DNA from: Leucosporidium creatinivorum
Taxonomy: Eukaryota > Basidiomycota > Microbotryomycetes > Leucosporidiales > Leucosporidiaceae
Direction: 5' to 3'
Assembly: GCA_001600635.1 (NCBI GenBank)
Contig: BCKL01000004.1
Location: 1 to 64,000, forward strand
DNA length: 64,000 nucleotides
The translations under genes were made by a program, and so were the position numbers. A model generated the notes under the pieces. The model had not been told where the DNA came from. It was given only the letters and a program-made list of their open reading frames with translations, and did no database searches. Positions 23,132 through 36,040 of the stretch are shown piece by piece; position 1 is the stretch's first letter, and every line of letters begins with the position of its first letter.

Positions 23132-26058
23132 ATGGCGACCAAAGACCCCTCAGCGTTGATGGAGACGGCTGGCTTCGTGCTGCAAGAAGTCTGGGGCTTT
23201 GACGCGTTCCGTGGGGTACAAGAGAAGGTGAGTCCGCCTGGAAGCAGCTGCATCCTTGAAAAGGAGAGCTGGGCGGCCAGCAGGGCTCAGTTGGGCAGTA
23301 TCCTGCAGCAGGCGATGTAGCTCACACCTTTTGATACCGCCACAGGTCATTCACCGCCTGCTTGTGGACGGCGCCAACGTCCTCTGCTTGATGCCGACCG
23401 GAGGGGGCAAGAGTCTGTGCTACCAGCTTCCGGCGCTCGTCAGTTACAGCACGTTACTCCGCGTACATCACTGACCGAGCCTCTCTGCAGTGCCTCCCTG
23501 GTCTCACCGTCGTCGTATCGCCTCTCATCGCCCTCATGAAGGTGCGCCGAGCTTGGTCTCTCCCTCGGCGCTCCCATCTCAAGCGCTAGACTCACGCTCC
23601 CCTCTACACGCAGGACCAAGTCGACGCCCTCCGCAAGCGCAACGTCGCCGCCGCTTCGATGGACTCGTCCCTCACCCCCGACGAGATGAAGGCCGTTCGC
23701 TCGCAGCTCAAGGACAAGACGCTCAAGCTCCTCTACGTTGCGCCGGAGAGGCTGGCCAATGAGATGTTCATCTCGTTGATGATGGAGCAAGAAATCTCGC
23801 TGCTGGCTGTCGAGTATGTCCTCACTTCAGCCGAACGCCGAGCAAGAAGCTGACCCATCTTCGTGGACAGCGAGAGTCACTGTGTCTCCGAGTGGGGTCC
23901 CTCGTTCCGTCCAGAGTACCTCAAAGTCGCCCGCTTCGCCAAGGAGGTCGAAGCTCAGCGTGTACTCTGCCTCACCGCTGTAAGTAGCTCCGAGCTCTGC
24001 CCTCGGCGCTCGCTGACCTCTCTTCGCGCCATAGACTGCCACCCCTTCGGTCGTCAAGGACATCTGCGCCCCCGAGAACGGCTTCGACATCGATCTCAAC
24101 ACGTCAGTCTTCAGCACCGGCAACTACCGTCCCAACCTCTCCCTCCTCATCAAGCCGACTTTCAACCTCGCGTCCAAGATCGCCCTTCTCGTTCCCTTCC
24201 TCAAGTCTCGCGGCGCTGGCGGTGCTATCGTGTACGCTACAACCCATGGCGATGCCGAGAGAGTCGTCCAGGCTCTCAAGGATAAAGGACTCGAGTCGCG
24301 ATTCTACCACGCTGGAGTTTCGGCTGAGGATAGGAAGGCGACGCAAGATTGGTTCATCGCTGGGCAGGGCATCGTCGTGGCTACTATCGCCTTCGGGATG
24401 GGTATCGACAAGGCCGACATCCGTCAAGTCTGCCACTTCATGATACCCAAGACGTTGGAGAACTACTCGTGAGCTTACTCCGACTTGCTACCGCTGCTAC
24501 TCGCTGACTCCCTTTTCATCACAGGCAAGAAGTCGGTCGCGCCGGCCGTGATGGTCTTCCTGCGACGTGCTTGATGATGTGAGCTTCACTCGCTCTCTCA
24601 TGACCTCGGCGGCTGACCCCCCTCCGAGCAGGCCCTGCGCAACCGACCTCCCCATCCTCGAGTCGTTCGCTCGCGGCAACACTCCTAGCCGCAACTCGAT
24701 TCGCGCTTGGCTCGGTCAAGTCTTCTCCGCTAAGCCCGCGGCTGACGGCGCCCTCGACTTCTCGCTCTACACTCAGTCGACCGAGTTCGACATCACGGTG
24801 GGTGCAGAAGCTCTCTTTTCGCTCCCCTCTCAAGCTGACTCTCGCTCCCATCTCACAGCGCAACACCCTCGGCCTCCTCTACGCGAACCTCGAGCTCCAA
24901 TGCGAGCTCCTCCGCGCTGGAACCCCCTTCTACTCCTCCTACGCCCTCAAGCCCTCCGCCGAGCCTGCTCGCTTCCACGACATCCTCAACGACAACAGTT
25001 CGCTCGCGCAGGCCATCCGCAAGCACTGGAAGAAGGGATCGACGTGGTGCAACCTTGACATCGTCTCTGTGAGTGAGGGCGAGGGATTCGACCGCACCGA
25101 GATTGTCCGTCAGATCAGTCGCTGGGAATCCTCCGGGTGAGCTCGTGCGCACCTCGGACCCTCGCATCTGATATCTGACTCGTTGAATTGGAACAGATGC
25201 TGCGAAACGAAGGTGTCCAACGTCCGCAACCGCTACATCCCGCTCAAGAAGCTGCCTACGACCTCCGCCGAGATCGACAAGATCGCCGATGACATGTTCC
25301 AGCAGTATGTGTGCTCTCACGTGTCTCTCGAGCGCTCTCGCTGACCTCTCACGCTCGCAGGATGCACGAGAGGGAGGAAGCCGACGTCAAGCGTCTCTTT
25401 GGCACAGCGGCGTTTGTGAAGCGTGATGGATGTGAGTTTGACCGGTCGTACGAGGGGGCGATGACTCCTAGCTGACAGCCTCGACCGCGTAGGCTTCGCT
25501 CACGGCCTCGCGGTCTACTTCGGCGACGAGAAGTCGGTTCCCAATGGCGAGTGCGGATCCTGCTCTGTTGGTCTTTCTTCATCGATTATAACTGGAAGAT
25601 ACACAACTGACTTCTCCTCTTCACAGTGGTGCCAAACTCGCAAGCCCATCCCCTTCGACCCCAAACCTCACGCCGACTCCGACGAGAGCAAGATCAAGGC
25701 CGTCCTCGCCGTCTGCGGAGTGCGCGACGACGCTCGCTTCCTCGCCCGTCTCGCATTCGGCATCTCCTCCCCCCGCATCACTCAGCTCGGCCTCTCGAGG
25801 CACCCCGTCTTCAAGTCGTGCGAGACGGCCGACTTCTCGGCGCTGGTGACTCGCTTTGAGGAGGAGTGCGAGAAGGCGGGATGGCAGAATGGAGCGGTGC
25901 TCTCGGCGGCGGGACCTGCTAAGAAGGGTGGATTTGGTGCTGGAAAGGGAGGAGCTGGAAAGGGTGGAGCGGCTTCGAGCTCTTCGGCGGGGGCGAAGAG
26001 GCCCAACGCTTCTGGCTCCTCGAGCAAGCCTGGAGCCAAGCGTGGAAAGTATGACTAG
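23132..26058 (+). CDS. RecQ-family DNA helicase
   Basis: This is a 3'-to-5' ATP-dependent DNA helicase of the RecQ superfamily, acting in recombination and replication repair. About twelve introns are inferred. The motif 0 region is VWGFDAFRGVQEK. Motif I is MPTGGGKSLCYQLPAL, Ia is VVVSPLIALM, and motif II is VDESHCVSEWG, a DESH box where DEAH is usual. Next come LCLTATATPSV (III), AIVYATTHGDAE (IV), VVATIAFGMGIDKADIR (V) and YSQEVGRAGRDG (VI). A RecQ-type cysteine cluster appears late, as GCFAHGLAVYFGDE followed by GECGSC and a further Cys. The tail is Gly/Ala/Lys-rich (GKGGAGKGG) and ends in a basic KRGKYD, plausibly nuclear. No HRDC domain is evident. Confidence 0.92.
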
Positions 26059-26420
26059 GTGTGCTTGAGATGGTCGCTTCGTTGTGTACAGACGCTTGCA
26101 TTGATCTGTCGTTTTGTTTCGCTAGCGGCGCCGAGAGTTCGGACGAGAAATCGCGTGCGGCTGCCTGCTCCTTAAGGCGCCGATGTCGATGTACCCTGAT
26201 CTCGAAACAACTGAACATACTCTCCAGTGTATCTCCACTGTACTGTCGACACATTTTGACCCCTTGCCTTGCGCTGACTGAGCCCCGGCACCTCGGGCTT
26301 AGCCTCAGCCGCCTCAATCCCCTCTCTTTCTCCTGCCTTTCGCTGCTCCGAATCTCGCTTCCTGCTTCGTCTTCTTTCAGCTACGGTACTCAACTTGATC
26401 AACAGCGTCAACGAATCGCC

Positions 26421-28121
26421 ATGTCGCCAGCTCTTTTCACTCCCCTACAAGTCGGCACGATGAAGTTGGAGCATCGGGTCGCGATGGCACCGCTCACTCG
26501 CTTCCGTGCCACTAAAAAACATGTTCCGTCGAGTGAGTAGCTTACTATTGAGTATCTATGACCGAGCCGAGGCCGTCCCGCTGCTACCAGCCTGCAGGAG
26601 CGATCGCTAATGCCCGTTCTCGCCACAGAGCTCGCTGCTCAATATTACGAGCAGAGAGCCGCCACCGAGGGCACCTTGATCATCTCGGAGGCAACTTTCA
26701 TCTCCCCACAAGCCGGAGGTGAGTTCGATGTCCTTCGTACAAGTGCCGAACGAGCGCCGAGTTTGAACCTGAGAAGCGCCGAGCTTAAGAGCTGACCCCC
26801 TTGTTTGACTGCAGGATACGATCACGTTCCGGGAATCTGGTCAAACGAGCAGATCGCAGCGTGGAAGAAAATTGTAGATGCCGGCGAGTGCAGATCCTTC
26901 GCAACGGGTGCCAAACCGCTGACCGAGCTTGGTGTCCTCAGTTCACGCCAAGGGCTCTTTCATCTACCTTCAACTCTGGGCGCTCGGGCGAGGAGCTACA
27001 CAATCGGTCCTCAAGAAGGAGCCTGGAGGGCCTTACGATGTCGTCTCGGCTTCCGACCTCCCGATTCCTGGCTCGACCGACATCCCCAGGGCTCTGACCG
27101 AGGCTGAGATTCAGCAGTACCTCGAATGGTACGCTCAAGCCGCTCACAACTTTGTGCATCTTGCTGGAGGAGACGGGATCGAGGTGCATTCGGCCAACGG
27201 CTACCTGCCCAACCAGGTTCGTTCTCCTCACCCTCGTCGAGCGGGTCGACAGCTAATCCACGAGACCCTGCAGTTCATCGACACCAACTCGAACAAGCGC
27301 ACCGACAAGTGGGGCGGCTCGGTTGAGAACCGAAGCCGCTTCTCGAGGGAGATTGTCAAGGCCATCGCCGCTAGAATCGGCGCCGAGCGCACGAGTCTCC
27401 GCCTTTCGCCTCACTCGGAGTTCCAGGGTTCGTTCCGTTGGCTCAGCAGCACTTGAAGGATGCTCTTATAACCTCTCGCGATATTCTACAGGAATGAAGA
27501 TGCCTGAGAAGGACCTCGAGGAGACTTACGCTTTCCTCGTCCAAGCTTTCAAGAGGGATCATCCCAAGCTCGCCTATCTCCATCTCACTCTGCCTCGAGT
27601 GGCTGGTATCATAGACAAGAGGGCTGAAACGGATGAGAGCATTGACTTCCTGGTGCGTCACTGTTCTCTATGTCCTTTGTGGCTCGCCACCTCGACCCTT
27701 CGGCTTCTGCTCTCGGGGCTGACCTCTTTGTGTCCCCGTTTCTCAGTTGGACATGTGGGCACCCTTGCCCATCATTCTCGCTGGAGGGTACAAGGCAGAG
27801 CTGGCGGTAGCCGACGCTGAGAAGTACAGCAACTCGATCATCGCATTCGGTCGCCACTTCATCTCCAACGTGAGCCGAGTTCGGCGCGGTCGATTTTCGC
27901 TCGTCGCTCGTCGCTGACCTAGTTTGCCTCCAGCCCGACCTTCCTTCGAGGATCAAGAACGGAGTTCCTTTCACCCCTTACAACCGCAAGACCTTCTACA
28001 CCCCAGAGGCCGCCGAAGGTGAGCTCGGCTTGGGACCTTGCTGGCGTTTCGTTCGCTGACCCTTTCCCTCGCAGGCTACACCACGTACGAGGCCGTCGCC
28101 GAGGCTGCACCAAGGCTTTAG
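26421..28121 (+). CDS. Old Yellow Enzyme family ene-reductase, copy 1
   Basis: This is an FMN-dependent NADPH oxidoreductase that reduces activated C=C bonds. It begins MSPALFTPLQVGTMKLEHRV. The FMN loop APLTRFRA follows, then ELAAQYYEQRAATEGTLII and SPQAGGYDHVPGIW. The substrate-binding pair and proton donor are in VHSANGYL (His, Asn, Tyr). GGSVENRSRF and the phosphate-binding SNSIIAFGRHFISN follow. Eight or so introns are inferred. The one after IVDA must use a GC donor (26884-26941, GCGAGT...CAG) to restore VHAKGSFIYLQLW. Length and motifs are complete. It is the most divergent of the three copies and lies on the opposite strand to the other two. Confidence 0.92.
26884..26941 (+). other. 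GC-AG intron in Old Yellow Enzyme copy 1
   Basis: The donor is GCGAGT instead of GTGAGT. The 58-nt intron has a GCTGACC branch site and a CTCAG acceptor. Using it joins G to TTCACGCC and gives V-H-A-K-G exactly as in copy 2, where the donor is canonical. Confidence 0.8.
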
Positions 28122-28431
28122 ATGCGCATAGGGCAGCCTGTAGAAGATTGTAGCCCTTGCATTGTAGACCAAGAGCCTTCGCTCGGCGCTAGCGGGAGGC
28201 GAATCGGCGAATCGGCGCTCGAACTTGGCCCTTTGAACTGGATTTGTGGAGGGTCAGGACACGGCGAAGGCAAAGGGTATTCCGGAAGTACCCGCTCTTG
28301 GGCGCTGCGACGTAGACCTTGCGCCGATTCCCCTCTGGCAACGAGCAGATGTCGTGGGTCCCCCGCCGAGCACTTCGCTCTCGCTCCAACCTTCTCGGAT
28401 CAAGCACCCAAATAATGCTCGTTCCATCACT

Positions 28432-29047
28432 CTAGCTCGGTGGTGCACCTGGCAGTCCAGCCGCCTTCTGTTCCGCTCCTCCTCCAACCGACGGCTCTTT
28501 CTCTGGTGCTTGCGCCTTCGTCGCGAATGTTGGGGCCTCTCCGAGTGCTGCCAGAGCTTCAGAGTTGGAAAGAGTGTCCCAAAAAGCTTTTGCGAGCTTG
28601 TCTGAGCGCTTAGCGGCGAGAGGGAGGAAGGCCTTGCGGTTTGAATCGTCTGCTCAAAGAAACGCGAATCAGCGGTGAATGGGTCGAGCTGTAAGACGGC
28701 AGAGCTCACGGAAAGAAAGAAGGACGCCAGGAGTCTGATTCCAGCCGCCCTCCTGTGGTGCTGGTGCGATCTTGACGGGGACGGAGGGGTTCGAGTAGCG
28801 GAGTGATGAGAGACTCTCCTTCAGCCAGTCTGGTGGGTAGCAGAACGTGTCAGCTGGACTCGCGAAAGCAGCAGAGGGATGCAAACTTACGCTTCACGCC
28901 AGCGTTGCCCTTCAGTCCCTGGTAGTGCACTTCGAGTGCCGAAACGGATGGAGGCAGAGCGAGCGAAGAAGGTCCAGCCTGCAGCGTGGCGAGCTGGGAG
29001 GCGAGCTGGGCGACCTTGCGCGAAGTACGGAGTGCTGGGTTACTCAT
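28432..29047 (-). CDS. Mitochondrial ribosomal protein, L51/S25/CI-B8 domain
   Basis: This is a small thioredoxin-like protein of the family shared by mitoribosomal proteins and complex I B8. Three exons join in frame: MSNPALRTSRKVAQL to NAGVK, then HWLKESLSSLRYSNPSVPVK to GVLLSF, then HDSNRKAF to the stop. The domain core is LEVHYQGLKGNAG..HWLKESLSSLRYSNP with WNQTPGVLL. The length and Ala/Glu/Pro-rich C-terminal tail suit an mL61/MRP49- or mS25-like subunit; I cannot tell which. The location would be mitochondrial. It lies between two Old Yellow Enzyme genes with no obvious functional link. Confidence 0.78.
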
Positions 29048-29435
29048 GGTGAAGCTAGGGCGGCAGACGAGACGAGGTACGTAGCGAGGCGGAGGAGAAG
29101 AAAGACGCGGACGCGCTGGCAAGTCGACCTCGCCGAATTTCGAGTGGTGTCAGGTGTCAGAGAGCTTTGAGAGCTTGTTGGGGTGCAGGAGCGGCGAGTC
29201 TACAGCTCGGGGTGGATCGCGGCAAGCCTGGATAGTCTTCGCCTCTTCAAGAGCACGGGCCGAGCACAAAGTGGTGGAGCTCGGCGATCGTCGTTCGCAG
29301 GCAAACCTCGTCGCTCTCAGCTCACCAGATTCTCCCAAGGAGCCTGGAGGGTGCATGCGGGGTGTAGTTACAATGTCATAGGTACTTCTCTCTGTCTATA
29401 CTCGACTCTAGGACGCTCTATGAACAGCTCGGCGT
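29048..29435. other. Intergenic region, nothing recognised
   Basis: This lies between the start of the mitoribosomal protein gene and the stop of Old Yellow Enzyme copy 2. It presumably holds the promoter of the former and the 3' end of the latter. Confidence 0.4.
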
Positions 29436-31122
29436 CTAGTTTTTGCCCTCGAGCTCGGGGGCGTTGGGGTAATCGGTGTATCCCTTGGGCTCCTTGGGTC
29501 CGAGGAGGTAGAAGGTGGTGCGGTCGTAAGGAGTGAGATCGACGTTGTGGCGGATACGCTTGACAATGTCGGGCTAAGCGAAGGGAAGGGAGAGTCAGCT
29601 TTCGGCGCTTGCAAGAAGGCAAAAGGGGGACCTGGACTCACGTTGGAGATGAAGTGGCGACCAAAGACGACGACGACGTTGTCGTGAATCGAAGTCTGGG
29701 CGGCGGCGGACTCGGGGGTGTGGCCTCCGGCGATGAAGAAAGGCTTGGGGGCCCAGATGTCGCGCTGTGGTGTAGCAAGAGAGTCAGCGGGAGCTCAAGC
29801 AAAAGAACCACAGCTTCACACAAGGAAGAGATCAGCTACTTACGAGGAAGTCAAGGGTCTCGTGCGCCTCGGGCTCGGCGGCGGTGATGCCGTCGCGGCC
29901 CTCAATGGCGTGGAGGTAGGCGAGCTCAGGGAAACGGCTCTTGATCTCCTTAGCGTAGTAGGAGTAGGTCTCGGTCGCATCAGCGCGGGACATCTTCATT
30001 CCTGCGAGTGGAGGGCCAGGAAGGTCAGCGTTCGGCGCTCGGCGAAGGCAAAGAAAGCGTGACGACGGACCCTGGAAGGTGGTGTAGGGCGAGATGCGGA
30101 TTCCAGTCTTCTTCTGTCCAACGGCCTTGGTGATAGCCTCGAGCGCCTCGAGTCCGAAGCGAGCGCGGTTCTCGACCGATCCTCCGTAGCGGTCGGTACG
30201 GACGTTCGACTGCTTCTCGAGGAACTGGTGGATCAGGTAGCCGTTGGCGGAGTGGAGCTGTGAGATGTCAGAAGATGGTCAGCGAGAGTTCGACAAAGGG
30301 TGCATGGACGGCAGCGTAGAGTTCGGCGCCGAGCAGCAAGGAAGCTCACCTCAACACCGTCTCCTCCGGCCTCCTCAACGAAGCGCTTGGCGGTCAGAGC
30401 GTAATCTTGGACGTATTGCTGGATCTCAGCCTCGGTGAGAGGGCGGGGAGTGGCTCCTCCCTCGAAGGGGATGTCGGAAGCGGAAACAACGTCGAAGTCG
30501 CCGTCGGGAGAGAGCTGCTTGGGGTCGGCGGCGCGGCCGTGAGCCCAGAGCTGAAGGTAGATGAAGGAGCCCTTGGCGTGGACTGCGCAAGGCGGGAACA
30601 AAGAGCAAAAGTCAGCTCGGCGAACCTCTCCTGAGCGAGAACCGGCGGAGACTCACCCTCGTCGACAATCTTCTTCCAGGCAGCAACCTGATCGTCGGTG
30701 TAGCATCCAGGGGCGTGGGTGTAGCCTATCGAGCGGAGAAGAGGCAGAGAAAGAGGTACAGTGTCAGCTCCGCTGCTCGGCGAGGTTGATTTCGGCGCTC
30801 GAGCTCAAAGTCGAACTCGGTGCTCGTTGAAACTCACCTCCAGCCTGGGCGCTGATGAAAGTGGCCTCGGTGATCAAAAGGGTTCCGGGTACTTGAGCAC
30901 GCTGTCCGTAGTACTCAGTCGAGATGTCTGAGGAGGAGAGACGCGGAAGGTGAGCGAAAGGTTCAAGAGAGGGCAGAACAGCGACTGCTCACCTCCGAGC
31001 ACATGCTTGTTGTCGGCGCGCATACGAGTGAGAGGAGCCATGGCAATGCGGTGGGAGAGGGTCATCTCTCCAACCTGGAGAGGCGAGAAGAGGGCATCTT
31101 GGGAAGCAGGAGCGGAAGGCAT
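29436..31122 (-). CDS. Old Yellow Enzyme family ene-reductase, copy 2
   Basis: It begins MPSAPASQDALFSPLQVGEM, with the FMN loop [13 protein letters not shown]. It continues with [40 protein letters not shown], the active-site LHSANGYL (His, Asn, Tyr), [20 protein letters not shown] and VVVVFGRHFISN, and ends ELEGKN. Introns of about 60-90 nt occur at the same positions as in copy 3, so copies 2 and 3 are a tandem duplication. The chosen ATG at 31122 matches the start of copy 3; the open frame further upstream lacks family similarity. The natural substrate is unknown. Confidence 0.93.
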
Positions 31123-31813
31123 GTCGACTGAGGTTGAAGCTGGCGAGAGAAGGGGAGAACGAGTAACGAGCAAAGTGATGGAAAGGAGGAAGAGAAGCAC
31201 TGGCAATCCACTGGCTGAAATACTCTGCCAGCTTACACACTCCGAGCTGAGCAAGCAAGGCGCAAGCGCGGGAATCTGGATCGGCGCTTTCTCGGCCCAG
31301 CCAAAAGCCGAGGTGACGTTGAGGGTCGGAAAAAGCTGTTCTGGAGCGTTACAGAAGGTTCTGGAGGGATTACTTAGAAATGATTGTAGAGGTGGAGGCT
31401 GGTGGAGGCGAGCTCGGAGAAGTCGACTCAGCAAAAGCCGAGCGGAACTCGGTGCGCAGCTGACTTTGCAGGAGGAGGTTGCTGCTGAGCTGTAGGACGG
31501 TAGATGGTGACTCGAGGACGTCACACCAACGGCCAAGCAACCTAAACACGAGGTGCCCCCTTCTGTACAGCTACAGAGTGACGCACAAGCGCCCTTCTCC
31601 TTCTTCTCGGCGGGCGGGCTCATCAAAAAAAGCGGAGGCGGTCCTTCGCCGAGCATGTCTTTCCCAGCATCGGCAGAGTCTCAAACAACGCGGTATGACG
31701 TTGGCATCGCTGTACTAAGATGTTCTACGACTGAAAATGATCTAATGCTGTGATCTAATGCTGTGCTCTACTCGCGCCTGGCGGATGAAGAAAGAGCGCC
31801 GAGCCGCCTTCCT
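31123..31813. other. Intergenic region upstream of Old Yellow Enzyme copy 2
   Basis: This 690-bp gap is the promoter side of copy 2 and the 3' side of copy 3. A long ORF continues upstream of copy 2 in frame but shows no family similarity. No other gene is supported. Confidence 0.4.
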
Positions 31814-33521
<1,708 letters not shown>

Positions 33522-33855
33522 CTTAAGTAGGGGGAGAACACGGAAAGAAGCAGAGAAGTGAAGCCCAGGAAACAGAGAAGAGAAGGAAGACGTCGAAGGG
33601 AAACCCTGCAATCGAGCTGAGCTCAGCGAGCGAGCGAAAAGGCGGGGGTGGATGAATGCTGCTGCACCTCAGTCATTCTCCGCGCAGATTGGTCGGGAGA
33701 AGGGCTGTTATGTCGGAGAACAGCTTTCTAGTCCGGTACACAAGCTGGAGAGACGACGCACGTCGAGCGCCGAGAGCAAGGGGCCTCGTCCGAGAAACAG
33801 CCTCGATGACGGCCAAGTCGGTTGGCTTTCAACCACCAAGTCGCTACAGCACAAG

Positions 33856-34263
33856 ATGGCCATCAAATCCACCCCAGCAGCCGAGCACGAGACTCAGAAC
33901 TTGCTACAGCCTCGTACGTAGCCCGTTCTGTAGCTCTCTAGCTTCGAAACTGACCGCCACTTGGAAACAGCTCCCAGCTACAACGCCGCAACGACGTACC
34001 AAGTCCCCTCCTCGTCTGCACCTCAACACCCAGCAGGGCCTTCATCCCTCCCACCACACCTCTACCAACACCAGCACTCGCACACGGCTCACTCGCAGGA
34101 TTCGGCCGTCCAACAAGCGGATCGTCGAGCCAGGCGAAGGGTGCTTGGAGCTCTCGCTTGGGGGTTCGCCATCTACATCGTTGTAGGGCTCATCACCGGA
34201 GGAATCGTCATTGATGCTACCAGCAGAGGAGCGAGGATCAAGGCTATGAGGGCGGCAGCTTGA
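33856..34263 (+). CDS. Small PPxY-motif membrane protein 1
   Basis: Two exons (33856-33913, 33971-34263) give 116 residues. The splice junction itself creates the motif LLQPPPSY, with the PPxY core at residues 20-23. PPxY motifs bind WW domains of Nedd4/Rsp5-type ubiquitin ligases. A His/Gln/Ser-rich linker follows (HLYQHQHSHTAHSQ), then a basic ADRRARRRV and one hydrophobic helix (GALAWGFAIYIVVGLITGG). It is a paralogue of the gene at 51321: same exon 1 phase, motif at the junction, and DRRARRR before the helix. A role as a membrane adaptor for Rsp5 is inference. Confidence 0.75.
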
Positions 34264-34461
34264 TTCGGCGGAAGGTGGAGAGCGTGTGGTGCTCGGCGAG
34301 GAGGAGGATAACGCAGCAGTTCTGTAGTAGCTTGTCAGTTCGGTCGTCTGTGTGCTTGTACTACTAAGCCGTACAGAATATCATCGGCGCTGAGCTTACA
34401 CAAAGGCGAACTCGGAGCACTTTCAACTCTCTTGCTCTCGCTTCTCGCTGCTCGTATTACG

Positions 34462-35257
34462 ATGGACGCTCTCATGGACCGTGAGTGAGCTTGGGCTGTA
34501 GCTAGGTACATCACTCACTCTCTCCTGCTCAGTCCTGCCCGTCACCGATGGCTACCTACCGTACTGGATGCTCTTCGTCTCGTGCGCGACTCTCACCTCT
34601 CGTTTCTCGGCGTTGTGCTGCAGTAGAGCCGCACAGAGCTGCAAGCTAACACCATTGTCATATTCAGCTCGCTCGCCATTTTCAACTCGGCACAAAACTT
34701 CCTCACCACCTCCCTCACCAAGCGCATCTACAACAAGGCGCCTGCTCTTGGTTCGTTCGACGCGTCTCTCGGCTGTTCAGCAGCAGCTGACTCCTTTGAT
34801 ACCTTCAGTGAACCCCCTGCAAGCTCGTACCTTCGCCGTCTGGACCCTCGCCTCCGCCGCCATCCGCATCTACGCCGCCTACAACCTCGAGCTCAAGCCG
34901 TGACCTATCCACCTTGCTGCGCTGTACAGAATCGAGGCTGACCGACATGGCACTACTTGCAGCATGTACGACCTCGCCCTCGTCAGCTATGTCCTCGCCC
35001 TTGGCCACTTTGCACTCGAGTTCGTCGTCTACAGGACCGCTGGGCTCGGTCCGGGACTCATTTCGCCTCTGATTGTCGCTTGTAGGTCGAGTTCAGCTCA
35101 TCGAGGTGCCTTGAGCGTAGAGACTGACCTGCTCTCCCTTCTCAGCCACCTCGCTCATCTGGATGACCCGCCGTGAGCTCTCGACTTCGCCGAACTCACG
35201 TTTCGAAGCTAACCTTGCCTTCCTCTCGCAGAGTACGACTTCTATGTTCAGGCTTAG
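34462..35257 (+). CDS. ERG28: Ergosterol biosynthesis scaffold protein Erg28
   Basis: Erg28 is an ER membrane protein that tethers the C-4 demethylation enzymes of sterol synthesis. Six exons are inferred. The first is very short (MDALMD), then LPVTDGYLPYWMLFVSSLAIFNS. The family region continues as QNFLTTSLTKRIYNKAP, VNPLQARTFAVWTLASAAIR, YAAYNLELKP, MYDLALVSYVLALGHFALEF and STSLIWMTRQ, ending YDFYVQA. The four hydrophobic segments match Erg28. A small first exon encoding only six residues fixes the start. It sits directly upstream of the right copy of the segmental duplication. Confidence 0.88.
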
Positions 35258-35650
35258 ATCAGAGGCAATCCAGTCGAATCCAGTATCACTATGGCGATCA
35301 TCTGCATTCCTTCAAAAGCGAGAGACGTCGAGAGGAGGGCGCAGGCGGCAGGTCAGTTGAGGAGCCTCGCTGAGCCTCGTTGCGCTGGGTGGTGCACAAG
35401 ACGAGCTTCTCAAATACGCCCTATTTGCTCGGGCGCTCGTTTAGTTGACTCCCGCTTGTAGGGCCTCGCCGATTGATACGCGCTCGGCGAGCAGGTTGAC
35501 ATTCCATATCGGCGGACGAGCTTTACAGCGAGGGGGAGGATATCGATCCATAGCTTTGCACGACAACTATGCTGTCTGTCAGCGGAGTCTGAGCACTTGA
35601 ACGGAAGAGAAGAGTGCTCGAGGCGAAGGCAAAGTGAGGACTTGGCCGTC

Positions 35651-36040
35651 GAGCTCTCTCTCCCTCCCGCCATCACCTCGTCTTCTGCGCTTTCAACTCG
35701 CTCTCGCTGTTTGGACCCAACTCGAAGCTCCTGGAAGCTCTACTGGCCAACTGCTACTCTCCTACAACTCCCCCGACGCTTTCTCGCTCAGGTTCTCGTC
35801 GCTTCCCACCCCTTCCCTCCTCGGCACTCTCTCGCCAACTCGCCCGCTCGCTGCTGGAAGCTCGGACCGCGTGGCTCTCAGCACTTGACTATACTGTCGA
35901 AGTGAGTACTCTGCACCTCTGCTCAGACCCGCCCCAGCTCCACCTGCCGCAAGAGAGCAGCTCAGCGAGGAAGGACGGACGGTCTTGAAAGGCTCGAGCT
36001 CATGTTTTTATGGTCGACTCGCAGGTCGTCGAGGCTCGTC
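35651..36040 (+). promoter_or_regulatory. Conserved leader of F-box-like copy D
   Basis: A leader exon (TCCCTCCCGCCATCACCTCG onward) is followed by a donor near 35907. The block GGACGGACGGTCTTGAAAGG with CTCGAGCTCATGTTTT lies at about 35968-36009, and a CTCGCAG acceptor is 16 bases before the ATG. It is the same arrangement as in copies A, B and F. Confidence 0.6.

Noticed and set aside
23132-26058. RecQ gene as a telomere-linked helicase of the subtelomeric type
   Set aside because: It lies 23 kb from the repeat, has about twelve introns and a full ordinary RecQ layout. Single-copy housekeeping genes surround it.
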